A stretch of DNA of 64,000 bases, taken from assembly GCF_001648775.1 (NCBI RefSeq), contig NZ_LVEJ01000019.1:124001-188000 (forward strand), given 5' to 3'. The DNA comes from Pseudomonas fluorescens (lineage in GTDB: Bacteria; Pseudomonadota; Gammaproteobacteria; Pseudomonadales; Pseudomonadaceae). This document shows positions 1 through 7,157 of the stretch, in pieces. The notes under the pieces are model-generated. The model was given only the letters and a program-made list of their open reading frames with translations, was not told the DNA's origin and made no database searches. The position numbers and the translations under genes are program-made. Position 1 is the stretch's first letter; the number at the start of each line of letters is the position of its first letter.

Positions 1-2
1 TG

Positions 3-164
3 AGCATTGGCGTTGCTGAACGAGTGGAGCAGCGCAACCCGGAACAAGTGCTGAAATCCGCTGACGAGGCGCTCTACGCCGCCAAAGGCGCGGGGCGTAA
101 CTGCGTGATGGCGTACGGGCAGAATCGTCGCGGCGCGGTGCGCATGGACGCTGCCGCAGGTTGA
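3..164 (+). CDS. C-terminal end of a GGDEF-domain protein (partial)
   Basis: The window opens inside a gene. The frame from base 3 encodes 53 residues and then TGA. The opening SIGVA and the later block ADEALYAAKGAGRN are the last two conserved blocks of a GGDEF (diguanylate cyclase) domain, so the product probably makes or senses cyclic di-GMP. The active-site GGDEF motif and any sensory domain lie outside the window, so activity cannot be judged. It is followed by 90 bases and then an acyl-CoA dehydrogenase on the same strand. Confidence 0.8.
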   Translation, partial: SIGVAERVEQRNPEQVLKSADEALYAAKGAGRNCVMAYGQNRRGAVRMDAAAG

Positions 165-254
165 GTGATGACGGCGCATTCAGCGTCTGCACAGTGATTG
201 TGGGGCGTGGTGGCCGGCAGTAGGTTGAGGCAATCTGCTGACGGAGAAGCCACC

Positions 255-2051
255 ATGCCTGAGTACAAAGCTCCCCTGCGCGACATGCGCTTTCTGATCG
301 ACCACGTCTTCGACTTCCACACCAACTACGCCGCCCTCGGCGCGCACGACGCCAGCCCGGACATGATCAGCGCGATCCTCGAAGAGGGCGCGAAATTCTG
401 CGAAAACGTCCTCGCACCGCTCAATCGCAGTGGTGATGAAGAGGGCTGCCATTTCGACAATGGCGTGGTGACAACGCCTACAGGCTTCAAGCAGGCTTTC
501 GCACAATATGTCGAAGGTGGCTGGCACGGTCTGGCGGCAGATCCGACCTACGGCGGCCAGGGTCTGCCGAGTTCGCTGGGGCTGGTCATCAGTGAGATGG
601 TCGGCTCCAGCAACACCTCGTGGGGCATGTACCCGGGCCTGACCCACGGTGCGATGTCGGCAATCCACGCCCACGGCAGTGCCGAGCAGAAAGAAACCTA
701 CCTGAGCAAACTCACCGCCGGGCAATGGACCGGCACCATGTGCCTGACCGAAGCGCATTGCGGCACCGATCTGGGCATCATCAAAACCCGCGCCGTGCCT
801 CAGGCTGACGGCAGTTACGCGGTCACCGGCAGCAAGATATTCATCTCCGCCGGCGAGCACGACATGAGCGACAACATCATCCACCTGGTGTTGGCCAAAC
901 TTCCGGATGCGCCGGCGGGCACCAAAGGCATTTCGTTGTTCATCGTGCCGAAATTCCTCGCCGATACGGCAGGCGAGGCGGGCGAGCGCAATGGTGTGTC
1001 CTGCGGCTCGATCGAACACAAAATGGGCATCAAGGCCTCGGCCACCTGCGTGCTCAACTTCGACGGCGCCAAGGGCTACCTGATCGGCGAGCCGAACAAG
1101 GGCCTCAACTGCATGTTCACCATGATGAATCACGCGCGCCTCGGCACCGGCATGCAGGGCTTGTGTCTGGGCGAGGCAAGCTTTCAGGGCGCAATCAAAT
1201 ACGCCAACGACCGCTTGCAGATGCGCTCGTTGACCGGGGCCAAAGCCCCGGACAAAGCCGCCGACCCGATCATCGTCCACCCGGATGTGCGGCGCATGCT
1301 GCTGACCATGAAAGCCTTCAACGAAGGCAACCGCGCGCTGACCTACTTCACCGCGCAACTGCTCGATGTCGCGCACCTGAGCAGCGATGCCGAGGCACGT
1401 CAGGACGCCGAAGACTTGTTGGCGTTCCTTACGCCAATCTGCAAAGCGTTCATGACCGACACCGGGCTGGAAGTGACCAATCACGGCATGCAAGTGTTTG
1501 GCGGCCATGGCTTCATTCGTGAATGGGGCATGGAGCAACTGGTGCGCGATTGCCGGATTGCGCCGATTTACGAAGGCACTAATGGCATTCAGGCGCTGGA
1601 TCTGCTCGGGCGCAAGGTGTTGGGCAGTCAGGGCAAATTGCTGCGCGGCTTTACCAAAATCGTCCACAAGTTCTGCGCGGCCAACGCCGAGCATCCGCAG
1701 TTGGGCAGTTTTGTTGCGCAGCTCAACGAGCTGAATCAGCAGTGGGGCGACCTGACCATGAAGGTCGGCATGGCGGCCATGAAGAACCCTGATGAAGTGG
1801 GCGCGGCGTCGGTGGATTATCTGATGTACAGCGGTTACATCATTCTCGGTTATCTGTGGTTGCGCATGGCGTGGGTGGCGCAGGCGCAATTGGAGGCGGG
1901 CGAGGGCGAAGCGGATTACCTGCGGGGCAAATTGGCGACGTGCGAGTTTTACTTCAAGCGCCTGTTGCCGCGTACGGCGGCGCATCGGGCGGCGATTGAA
2001 GCGGGGAGTGATTGTTTGATGAACCTGCCTGCAGAATTGTTCGCACTCTGA
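255..2051 (+). CDS. Acyl-CoA dehydrogenase (DmdC/FadE-like), first of a tandem pair
   Basis: This is a 598-residue flavoprotein that should carry out the first, FAD-dependent step of fatty acyl-CoA beta-oxidation. The family includes 3-methylmercaptopropionyl-CoA dehydrogenase (DmdC), and the substrate cannot be told from sequence. Visible marks are the N-terminal MPEYKAPLRDMRF typical of the long pseudomonad subfamily, the FAD and substrate block MCLTEAHCGTDLG, and IYEGTNGIQALDL with the catalytic Glu. The long C-terminal extension is also characteristic. I chose ATG 255, preceded by GGAGAAG; an upstream in-frame start at 198 lacks family similarity. A close paralogue follows at 2313, so the pair probably arose by tandem duplication. 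Confidence 0.93.
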   Translation: MPEYKAPLRDMRFLIDHVFDFHTNYAALGAHDASPDMISAILEEGAKFCENVLAPLNRSGDEEGCHFDNGVVTTPTGFKQAFAQYVEGGWHGLAADPTYGGQGLPSSLGLVISEMVGSSNTSWGMYPGLTHGAMSAIHAHGSAEQKETYLSKLTAGQWTGTMCLTEAHCGTDLGIIKTRAVPQADGSYAVTGSKIFISAGEHDMSDNIIHLVLAKLPDAPAGTKGISLFIVPKFLADTAGEAGERNGVSCGSIEHKMGIKASATCVLNFDGAKGYLIGEPNKGLNCMFTMMNHARLGTGMQGLCLGEASFQGAIKYANDRLQMRSLTGAKAPDKAADPIIVHPDVRRMLLTMKAFNEGNRALTYFTAQLLDVAHLSSDAEARQDAEDLLAFLTPICKAFMTDTGLEVTNHGMQVFGGHGFIREWGMEQLVRDCRIAPIYEGTNGIQALDLLGRKVLGSQGKLLRGFTKIVHKFCAANAEHPQLGSFVAQLNELNQQWGDLTMKVGMAAMKNPDEVGAASVDYLMYSGYIILGYLWLRMAWVAQAQLEAGEGEADYLRGKLATCEFYFKRLLPRTAAHRAAIEAGSDCLMNLPAELFAL

Positions 2052-2060
2052 CCTGCTGTT

Positions 2061-2153
2061 CGTGGCGAGGGAGCTTGCTCCCGCTTGAGTGCGCAGTGCA
2101 CACCGATTGGCGGCTGCTACGCACCCGAGCGGGAGCAAGTTCTCTCGCCACAG
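2061..2153. repeat. REP doublet, GAGGGAGCTTGCTCCC subtype
   Basis: Two inverted copies of a REP core (about 2061-2085 and 2128-2153) are separated by roughly 40 bases directly after the stop of the first acyl-CoA dehydrogenase. The core differs from the GTGGGAGCGAGC subtype seen elsewhere in the window: it reads GGCGAGGGAGCTTGCTCCCG. It can fold as a large hairpin and may protect or end the upstream transcript. Confidence 0.8.
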
Positions 2154-2208
2154 GTTTTTCTGTATCCCTTGGCTATCATTTCAAGCTTGTGACTAAAAAT
2201 AACAAATC

Positions 2209-2223
2209 GGTCACCGGTTGACC
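2209..2223. promoter_or_regulatory. Inverted repeat, candidate operator of the second acyl-CoA dehydrogenase
   Basis: GGTCA and TGACC flank CCGGT, a perfect 5-5-5 inverted repeat about 90 bases before the ATG at 2313. TTGAC within it could also serve as a -35 hexamer. The binding protein is unknown; TetR- or GntR-type fatty acid regulators are possible. This is pattern only. Confidence 0.3.
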
Positions 2224-2312
2224 CTATGTGTCGCAAAAGTTGTTGAGGTACACTCAGGCTCAACGAAAACACCATTCCACGAATCACCTGTTTAGATCTT
2301 GCGAGGTTTGCC

Positions 2313-4091
2313 ATGGCTGACTACAAAGCGCCGCTGCGCGATATGCGCTTCGTCCTCAATGAAGTGTTCGAGGTCGCCAAACTCTGGGCCGAATTGCCAG
2401 CACTGGCCGAGACCGTCGACGCCGAAACGGTTGAAGCCATTCTCGAAGAGGCCGGCAAGGTCACCAGCAAAAGCATCGCGCCGCTGAGCCGCGCCGCTGA
2501 CGAAGAAGGCTGCCACTGGGCTGACGGCGCCGTCACCACTCCAGCCGGTTTTCCACAGGCTTATCAGACCTACGCTGAAGGCGGCTGGGTCGGCGTTGGC
2601 GGTGATCCCGAATACGGCGGCATGGGCATGCCCAAAGCTGTGTCGGCGCAGGTTGAAGAAATGGTCAACTCCGCCAGCCTGTCATTCGGTCTGTACCCGA
2701 TGCTGACCGCCGGTGCTTGCCTGTCGATCAATGCCCACGCCAGCGAAGAGTTGAAAGCCGCGTACCTGCCGAACATGTACGCCGGCGTCTGGGCCGGTTC
2801 CATGTGCCTGACCGAGCCGCACGCCGGCACCGACCTGGGGATCATCCGCACCAAGGCCGAGCCTCAAGCCGACGGTTCCTACAAGGTCAGCGGCACCAAG
2901 ATCTTCATCACCGGTGGCGAACACGACCTCACTGAAAACATCATTCACCTGGTGCTGGCCAAGCTGCCGGACGCTCCGGCGGGCCCGAAAGGCATCTCGC
3001 TGTTCCTCGTGCCGAAGTTCATGGTCAATGCCGACGGTAGCCTTGGCGCGCGCAACCCGGCGAACTGCGGTTCGATCGAACACAAGATGGGCATCCAGGC
3101 CTCCGCGACGTGCGTGATGAACTTCGACGAAGCCGTGGGTTATCTGGTCGGTGAGCCGAACAAAGGCCTGAACGCGATGTTCACCATGATGAACTACGAA
3201 CGTCTGGGCGTCGGTATTCAAGGCCTGGCCACCGGCGAGCGCTCCTACCAGAACGCCGTGGAATATGCGCGCGACCGTCTGCAAAGCCGTTCGCCGACTG
3301 GTGCGCAGAACAAAGACAAGGTCGCTGACCCGATCATCGTCCACCCGGACGTGCGTCGCATGCTGCTGACCATGAAAGCCTCGAACGAAGGCGGCCGGGC
3401 GTTCTCCACCTACGTGGCGATGCAACTCGATACCGCCAAGTTCAGCGAAGACGCCACCACGCGCAAGCGTGCGGAAGATCTGGTCGCGTTGCTGACCCCG
3501 GTGGCCAAGGCGTTCCTCACCGATCTGGGTCTGGAAACCACTGTGCACGGCCAGCAGATTTTCGGCGGCCATGGCTACATCCGTGAGTGGGGCCAGGAGC
3601 AACTGGTGCGTGACGTGCGCATCACTCAGATCTACGAAGGCACCAACGGCATTCAGGCGCTGGACCTGGTCGGTCGCAAGATCGTCGGCAGCGGCGGCGC
3701 GTTCTACAAGCTGTTCGCTGATGAGATCCGCCACTTCACTGCGACCGCCAGCGCCGATCTGGGCGAGTTCACCAAGCCGCTGAACGATGCCGTCGACACT
3801 CTCGACGAGCTGACTTCGTGGTTGTTGGACCGGGCGAAAAACAATCCGAACGAAATCGGCGCGGCTTCTGTCGAATATTTGCAAGCGTTCGGCTACACCG
3901 CCTACGCCTACATGTGGGCATTGATGGCCAAAGCGTCGCTGGGCAAAGAGGCGCAAGACGATTTCTACGCCAGCAAGCTCGGCACCGCGCGCTTCTATTT
4001 CGCCCGTCTGTTGCCGCGTATTCACTCGTTGAGCGCGTCGGTCAAGGCCGGTAGCGAGTCGCTGTTCCTGCTGGATGCAGCGCAATTCTGA
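2313..4091 (+). CDS. Acyl-CoA dehydrogenase (DmdC/FadE-like), second of a tandem pair
   Basis: This 592-residue paralogue of the preceding gene begins MADYKAPLRDMRF. It carries MCLTEPHAGTDLG (FAD/substrate contact), IYEGTNGIQALDL with the catalytic Glu, and the long C-terminal domain. The expected role is oxidation of an acyl-CoA to its trans-2-enoyl form with electrons passed to electron-transfer flavoprotein. It has its own upstream region of 260 bases holding a REP doublet and an inverted repeat, so it is probably transcribed separately from the first copy. It closely resembles the proteins usually annotated FadE or DmdC in pseudomonads; the exact substrate is not determinable here. Confidence 0.94.
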   Translation: MADYKAPLRDMRFVLNEVFEVAKLWAELPALAETVDAETVEAILEEAGKVTSKSIAPLSRAADEEGCHWADGAVTTPAGFPQAYQTYAEGGWVGVGGDPEYGGMGMPKAVSAQVEEMVNSASLSFGLYPMLTAGACLSINAHASEELKAAYLPNMYAGVWAGSMCLTEPHAGTDLGIIRTKAEPQADGSYKVSGTKIFITGGEHDLTENIIHLVLAKLPDAPAGPKGISLFLVPKFMVNADGSLGARNPANCGSIEHKMGIQASATCVMNFDEAVGYLVGEPNKGLNAMFTMMNYERLGVGIQGLATGERSYQNAVEYARDRLQSRSPTGAQNKDKVADPIIVHPDVRRMLLTMKASNEGGRAFSTYVAMQLDTAKFSEDATTRKRAEDLVALLTPVAKAFLTDLGLETTVHGQQIFGGHGYIREWGQEQLVRDVRITQIYEGTNGIQALDLVGRKIVGSGGAFYKLFADEIRHFTATASADLGEFTKPLNDAVDTLDELTSWLLDRAKNNPNEIGAASVEYLQAFGYTAYAYMWALMAKASLGKEAQDDFYASKLGTARFYFARLLPRIHSLSASVKAGSESLFLLDAAQF

Positions 4092-4104
4092 CGATGTAAC
4101 GTCA

Positions 4105-4122
4105 TGTAAGCATTCTCTTACA
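4105..4122. promoter_or_regulatory. GacA box (upstream activating sequence of rsmY)
   Basis: TGTAAGCATTCTCTTACA matches the GacA-binding consensus TGTAAG-N6-CTTACA exactly. It lies inside a longer perfect inverted repeat with 12-base arms (4099-4110 and 4117-4128) and a 6-base spacer. Its centre is about 65 bases before the inferred rsmY start, the usual placement for GacA activation of Rsm RNAs. No T-run follows, so it is not a terminator for the upstream gene. Confidence 0.88.
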
Positions 4123-4177
4123 TGACGTGCTGCTGTTCTCCCATAGGCGTAGATTGGATCCACAGCTAATCTACAAC

Positions 4178-4302
4178 TCATGGACGTCGCGCAGGAAGCG
4201 CAAAGCAACAACACGGACACGTAGGATTCTGCCAGGGTGGCGGAGTGAAATGGATGTCAGGGAAACAGTCTGCAAAGCCCCGCTTCGGCGGGGTTTTCTT
4301 TT
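4178..4302 (+). ncRNA. rsmY: RsmY small regulatory RNA
   Basis: RsmY sequesters RsmA/CsrA-type translational repressors through exposed GGA motifs and is switched on by the GacS/GacA system. Here the stretch between the GacA box and an intrinsic terminator has no convincing gene but carries repeated GGA: TGGAC near 4181, CAGGA within the stem GCGCAGGAAGCGC (4189-4201), CGGAC, AGGAT, CGGAG and TGGAT, plus an AGGGA. The 3' part GGGAAACAGTCTGC leading into the GC stem resembles known RsmY RNAs as I recall them. The 5' end is inferred by similarity and could be off by a few bases. The neighbours (LysR and class III aminotransferase genes) recall the rsmY locus of P. aeruginosa. Confidence 0.87.
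4278..4302 (+). terminator. Rho-independent terminator of rsmY
   Basis: CCCCGCTTCGGCGGGG folds into a 6-base-pair GC stem with a short loop, followed by TTTTCTTTT. It forms the 3' end of RsmY and may also insulate the convergent LysR gene. Confidence 0.9.
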
Positions 4303-4318
4303 GCCTGCAGAAAAATGC

Positions 4319-5233
4319 TCAGGCCAAGGGATCCAGCGGCGGTTTCACTTCACGTTCCATCACTTCTTCCAGCAATGTCCGCAACAACGCCAAAGAGGCT
4401 TGCTGGCGTTGCACATCGCGACAGACCAGGCCAACTTTCAGCGGCACCCGAGGTTCGCTCAGCGGCTTCCACAGCAAATCCTGATCGTCGTACTCCTTCT
4501 GCGAGCGCCCCGGCAGCACCGTCGCCAGTTTGGTGTGCGGCAGACTGTCGAGAATCCCCACCATATTGTTCAGCTCGGCTTGCACCTGCGGGCGGCGTCC
4601 GAGGGCGGTCAGTTGCGCCTGCCAGATCTGGCGGATCTGAAACTCTTCGCCCAACAGCAACATCGGCAATTCGGCGGCCTGGCGCATTGAGACTTTCTTG
4701 AATTCACGCAATGGATGATCCGCCGGGATCACCAGCGTCAGTTCATCTTCGTACAACATCACGCCATGCAGGCCCGGTTGGCGCGGCGGTAGATAACTGA
4801 TGCCAATGTCCAGCGAGCCGTTGAGCAGTCGCCGCTCGATCTCAAGTCCAGTCAATTCATAGATCTGCACGACCAGATGCGGCTGCGCCTTGCGCACACG
4901 CTCAAGCATTTGCGGCACCAAGCTGGTGTGAACCGTTTGCAGTACGCCGATCGCCAGCGTGCGCAAGGCCTGGCCCTTGAAGTTGCCCAGCGCTTCGCGC
5001 GCCCGTTGCAGTCCGTCGAGTAACGGAACCGCGTGGTTGTACAAGGTGTGCGCGGCGAGTGTCGGCAGCAGGCGTTTGCTGCTGCGCTCGAACAGCGTGA
5101 CGTCGAGGTTCTGTTCGAGCTGGCGGACCTGCTGCGACAGCGCCGGTTGCGAGATCGACAGGCGTTCTGCCGCCCGGCCAACGTGGCCTTCTTCGTAGAC
5201 CGCGACGAAATAACGCAGTTGTTTGAAATCCAT
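4319..5233 (-). CDS. LysR-family transcriptional regulator
   Basis: This 304-residue protein has the LysR architecture. An N-terminal winged helix-turn-helix spans about residues 1-60 (QLRYFVAVYEEGHVGRAAERL, then SISQPALSQQVRQLE), followed by a two-lobed effector-binding domain. It reads away from the class III aminotransferase gene at 5403, with a 169-base shared intergenic region, the classic arrangement of a LysR activator and its target. Its 3' end faces rsmY. Pseudomonad PQQ loci can include a regulator and an aminotransferase (pqqH and pqqI in some P. fluorescens naming), which could be these two; that assignment is inference. The effector is unknown. Confidence 0.9.
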   Translation of the reverse strand: MDFKQLRYFVAVYEEGHVGRAAERLSISQPALSQQVRQLEQNLDVTLFERSSKRLLPTLAAHTLYNHAVPLLDGLQRAREALGNFKGQALRTLAIGVLQTVHTSLVPQMLERVRKAQPHLVVQIYELTGLEIERRLLNGSLDIGISYLPPRQPGLHGVMLYEDELTLVIPADHPLREFKKVSMRQAAELPMLLLGEEFQIRQIWQAQLTALGRRPQVQAELNNMVGILDSLPHTKLATVLPGRSQKEYDDQDLLWKPLSEPRVPLKVGLVCRDVQRQQASLALLRTLLEEVMEREVKPPLDPLA

Positions 5234-5381
5234 AAGTAACGCTTATCGAAAATGCTGGGAAATCGAAATGGCCCGAAGCCGTCAGTGCGCCTAGTCTAAC
5301 CGCATTCACAAGGCTTACAGGGCCAGAAAGCGCGATGAATAGCGTTCGCTTCGAGAGTGTTTACATAGGCAGTTCAAAACA

Positions 5382-5403
5382 CCTCAAACGAGGTTTTTTG
5401 CAA
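5382..5403 (+). promoter_or_regulatory. Hairpin covering the Shine-Dalgarno of the aminotransferase gene
   Basis: CCTC (5382-5385) and GAGG (5390-5393) pair across AAAC, extended imperfectly by A-runs and T-runs on each side. GAGG is the ribosome-binding sequence for the ATG at 5403, so folding would hide it. The hairpin plus T6 also looks like a weak intrinsic terminator placed just before the start codon. Confidence 0.4.
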
Positions 5404-6686
5404 TGAATCTGTTCAGTTTGCGGCGCCAGACGCCGAGTCTTGATGACCTCGCTTTCGAGGCCAATCTATCTGACCATAACGAAAATCTCAGCGCCGAGCG
5501 CCTGATGCCCAGCGTCGAGCGGCCGCAACAGGTATTCGTCCGTGGTCAGGGTTCGTGGCTATGGGACAGTAACGACCGCGCGTACCTGGACTTTTCCCAG
5601 GCCGGTGGCGCCAACAGCCTTGGCCACAGCCCTTCGGCGCTGGTGAAAGCCATCAGCAGTCAAGCGCAGGCGCTGATCAATCCCGGTTTCAACCTGCACA
5701 ATCGCGGCATGCTTAGCCTCGCCGAGCGTCTCTGCGCCGCCACTTCCAGCGATCAGGCGTACTTGCTCAACAGCGGCAGCGAAGCGTGTGAAGCGGCAAT
5801 CAAGCTGGCGCGCAAGTGGGGACAACTGCATCGCGGCGGCGCCTCGCGGATCATTGTTGCGAAGCAGGGATGTCATGGCCGTAGTCTGGCGACGATTTCC
5901 GCCTCGGACAGTTGCAACCTGCACAACCGCTTCGCACCGTTACTTCCTGGTTTTGATCTGATGCCGTTCAACGACTTGTCGGCCCTGCACGCGGCGGTCG
6001 ATGCGCAGACCGTGGCAATCATGCTCGAGCCCATCCAGAGCGATGCCGGCGTCGTTCCGGCCACCGAGCACTACCTCAAAGGTGTCGAACGGCTGTGCCG
6101 TGAGTTAGGCATTCTACTGATCCTCGACGAAGTGCAAACCGGCATTGGCCGCTGCGGCACCTTGCTCGCCGAACAATCCTACGGCGTGCGCGCCGATATC
6201 GTCGTGCTCGGCAAAGGGCTTGGCGGCGGTGTGCCGCTGGCAGCGCTATTGGCGCGAGGCAAGGCCTGCTGTTTCGACGCCGGCGAACTCGGCGGCACGC
6301 ATCACGGCAACGCACTGATGACCGCGGCCGGTCTGGTGATGCTCGACAGCGTGCACGACCGCAGCTTTCTCGAACAGGTCAACGACAGCGGCCAGCATCT
6401 GCGCGAAGGCCTGGCCCGCTTGGCGCACCGCTACGACCACGGCGAACTGCGCGGCCAAGGCTTGTTCTACGGACTGACCCTGTCGGACGGTTGCGCCGAT
6501 GCCGTGGTCCACGCTGCCCTGCACGAAGGCCTGCTGCTCAATGCCCCGCAAGCCAACTGCTTGCGCTTCACCCCAGCGCTCACCGTGAGCAAAACCAACA
6601 TCGACGAAATGCTCCTGCGCCTGGCCCGCGCCTTCTCGCGAGTACGCACCGCGCAACTGCAATGCCGCAAAGGGATTGCCGTCTGA
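5403..6686 (+). CDS. Class III pyridoxal-phosphate aminotransferase
   Basis: This 427-residue enzyme is of the acetylornithine/4-aminobutyrate aminotransferase superfamily, which moves amino groups from omega-amino compounds to a keto acid. Seen in the sequence: LNSGSEACEAAIKLARKW (cofactor phosphate region), LILDEVQTGIGRCG with the cofactor-binding Asp, and VLGKGLGGGVPL with the Schiff-base Lys at about residue 271. It is divergent from a LysR gene that probably controls it. P. fluorescens PQQ clusters have been described with a linked aminotransferase gene (pqqI), and this may be the counterpart. Substrate unknown; ornithine, 4-aminobutyrate or 5-aminovalerate derivatives are all possible. 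Confidence 0.9.
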   Translation: MNLFSLRRQTPSLDDLAFEANLSDHNENLSAERLMPSVERPQQVFVRGQGSWLWDSNDRAYLDFSQAGGANSLGHSPSALVKAISSQAQALINPGFNLHNRGMLSLAERLCAATSSDQAYLLNSGSEACEAAIKLARKWGQLHRGGASRIIVAKQGCHGRSLATISASDSCNLHNRFAPLLPGFDLMPFNDLSALHAAVDAQTVAIMLEPIQSDAGVVPATEHYLKGVERLCRELGILLILDEVQTGIGRCGTLLAEQSYGVRADIVVLGKGLGGGVPLAALLARGKACCFDAGELGGTHHGNALMTAAGLVMLDSVHDRSFLEQVNDSGQHLREGLARLAHRYDHGELRGQGLFYGLTLSDGCADAVVHAALHEGLLLNAPQANCLRFTPALTVSKTNIDEMLLRLARAFSRVRTAQLQCRKGIAV

Positions 6687-6733
6687 GCTGACTCGTCCTA
6701 CCCGAATTAAAGAACCGTCTCGCGGTATAACGC

Positions 6734-6773
6734 ACGCCCCACGCCTGATTCTTTTGGCGTGGGGCGTTTTTTT
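6734..6773 (+). terminator. Rho-independent terminator after the aminotransferase gene
   Basis: A 12-base stem (6734-6745 with 6756-6767) of ACGCCCCACGCC and its complement encloses a 10-base loop and runs into seven T. It ends the rightward transcript. Confidence 0.92.
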
Positions 6774-6880
6774 GTGGGGTGGTGGCGATCAAATGGCAGT
6801 TGCACTGAACCCTGACGAACGGCGCAGGTCGATTAGCTTGTATGGCTCAGGTGAGCCAACCCCCATTCAGGAGCTGCCCC

Positions 6881-7039
6881 ATGGATTTCATTCGCATCAT
6901 CATCGCTATTCTGTTGCCGCCACTGGGCGTGTTTCTGCAGGTCGGGTTTGGCGGGGCGTTCTGGTTGAACATTCTGCTGACGTTGTGCGGGTATATTCCG
7001 GGGATCGTGCATGCGGTGTACATCATCGCCAAGCGCTGA
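6881..7039 (+). CDS. YqaE/Pmp3-family small membrane protein
   Basis: The 52-residue product consists of two hydrophobic helices, FIRIIIAILLPPLGVFLQVG and FWLNILLTLCGYIPGIVHAVYI, joined by a short turn. LLPPLGV and GYIPGIVHA are the hallmark blocks of the YqaE/Pmp3 (UPF0057) family, inner-membrane peptides linked to membrane potential and salt or cold stress. ATG 6881 is chosen because AGGAG precedes it by seven bases; an upstream in-frame ATG would add residues foreign to the family. It is a single gene between a terminator and a REP doublet. Its placement beside the PQQ cluster is probably incidental. Confidence 0.88.
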   Translation: MDFIRIIIAILLPPLGVFLQVGFGGAFWLNILLTLCGYIPGIVHAVYIIAKR

Positions 7040-7062
7040 GTGTGGCGGTGCTCTATAGATAG

Positions 7063-7140
7063 CCTTCGCGAGCAAGCTCGCTCCCACATTTGATTGTGTT
7101 ATCAACACAAAACCCTGTGGGAGCGAGCTTGCTCGCGAAT
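7063..7140. repeat. REP doublet
   Basis: Inverted copies TTCGCGAGCAAGCTCGC and GCGAGCTTGCTCGCGAA, with outward GTGGGA/TCCCAC arms facing each other, lie about 25 bases apart. The doublet sits in the convergent gap between the YqaE-like gene and the S9 peptidase. Confidence 0.88.
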
Positions 7141-7157
7141 GGGGCAAACTCGGTATT

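Noticed and set aside
180..2138. 652-codon open frame on the minus strand opposite the first acyl-CoA dehydrogenase
   Set aside because: It mirrors a strongly conserved gene in high-GC DNA, lacks family similarity and has a biased composition rich in His, Arg, Ala and Val. Similar antisense frames at 2682-4220, 19672-21930, 23095-24804 and 34825-36528 were rejected for the same reason.
4099..4128. Palindrome read as a terminator of the acyl-CoA dehydrogenase gene
   Set aside because: No T-run follows on the plus strand, and the core matches the GacA box exactly, so a regulatory site explains it better.
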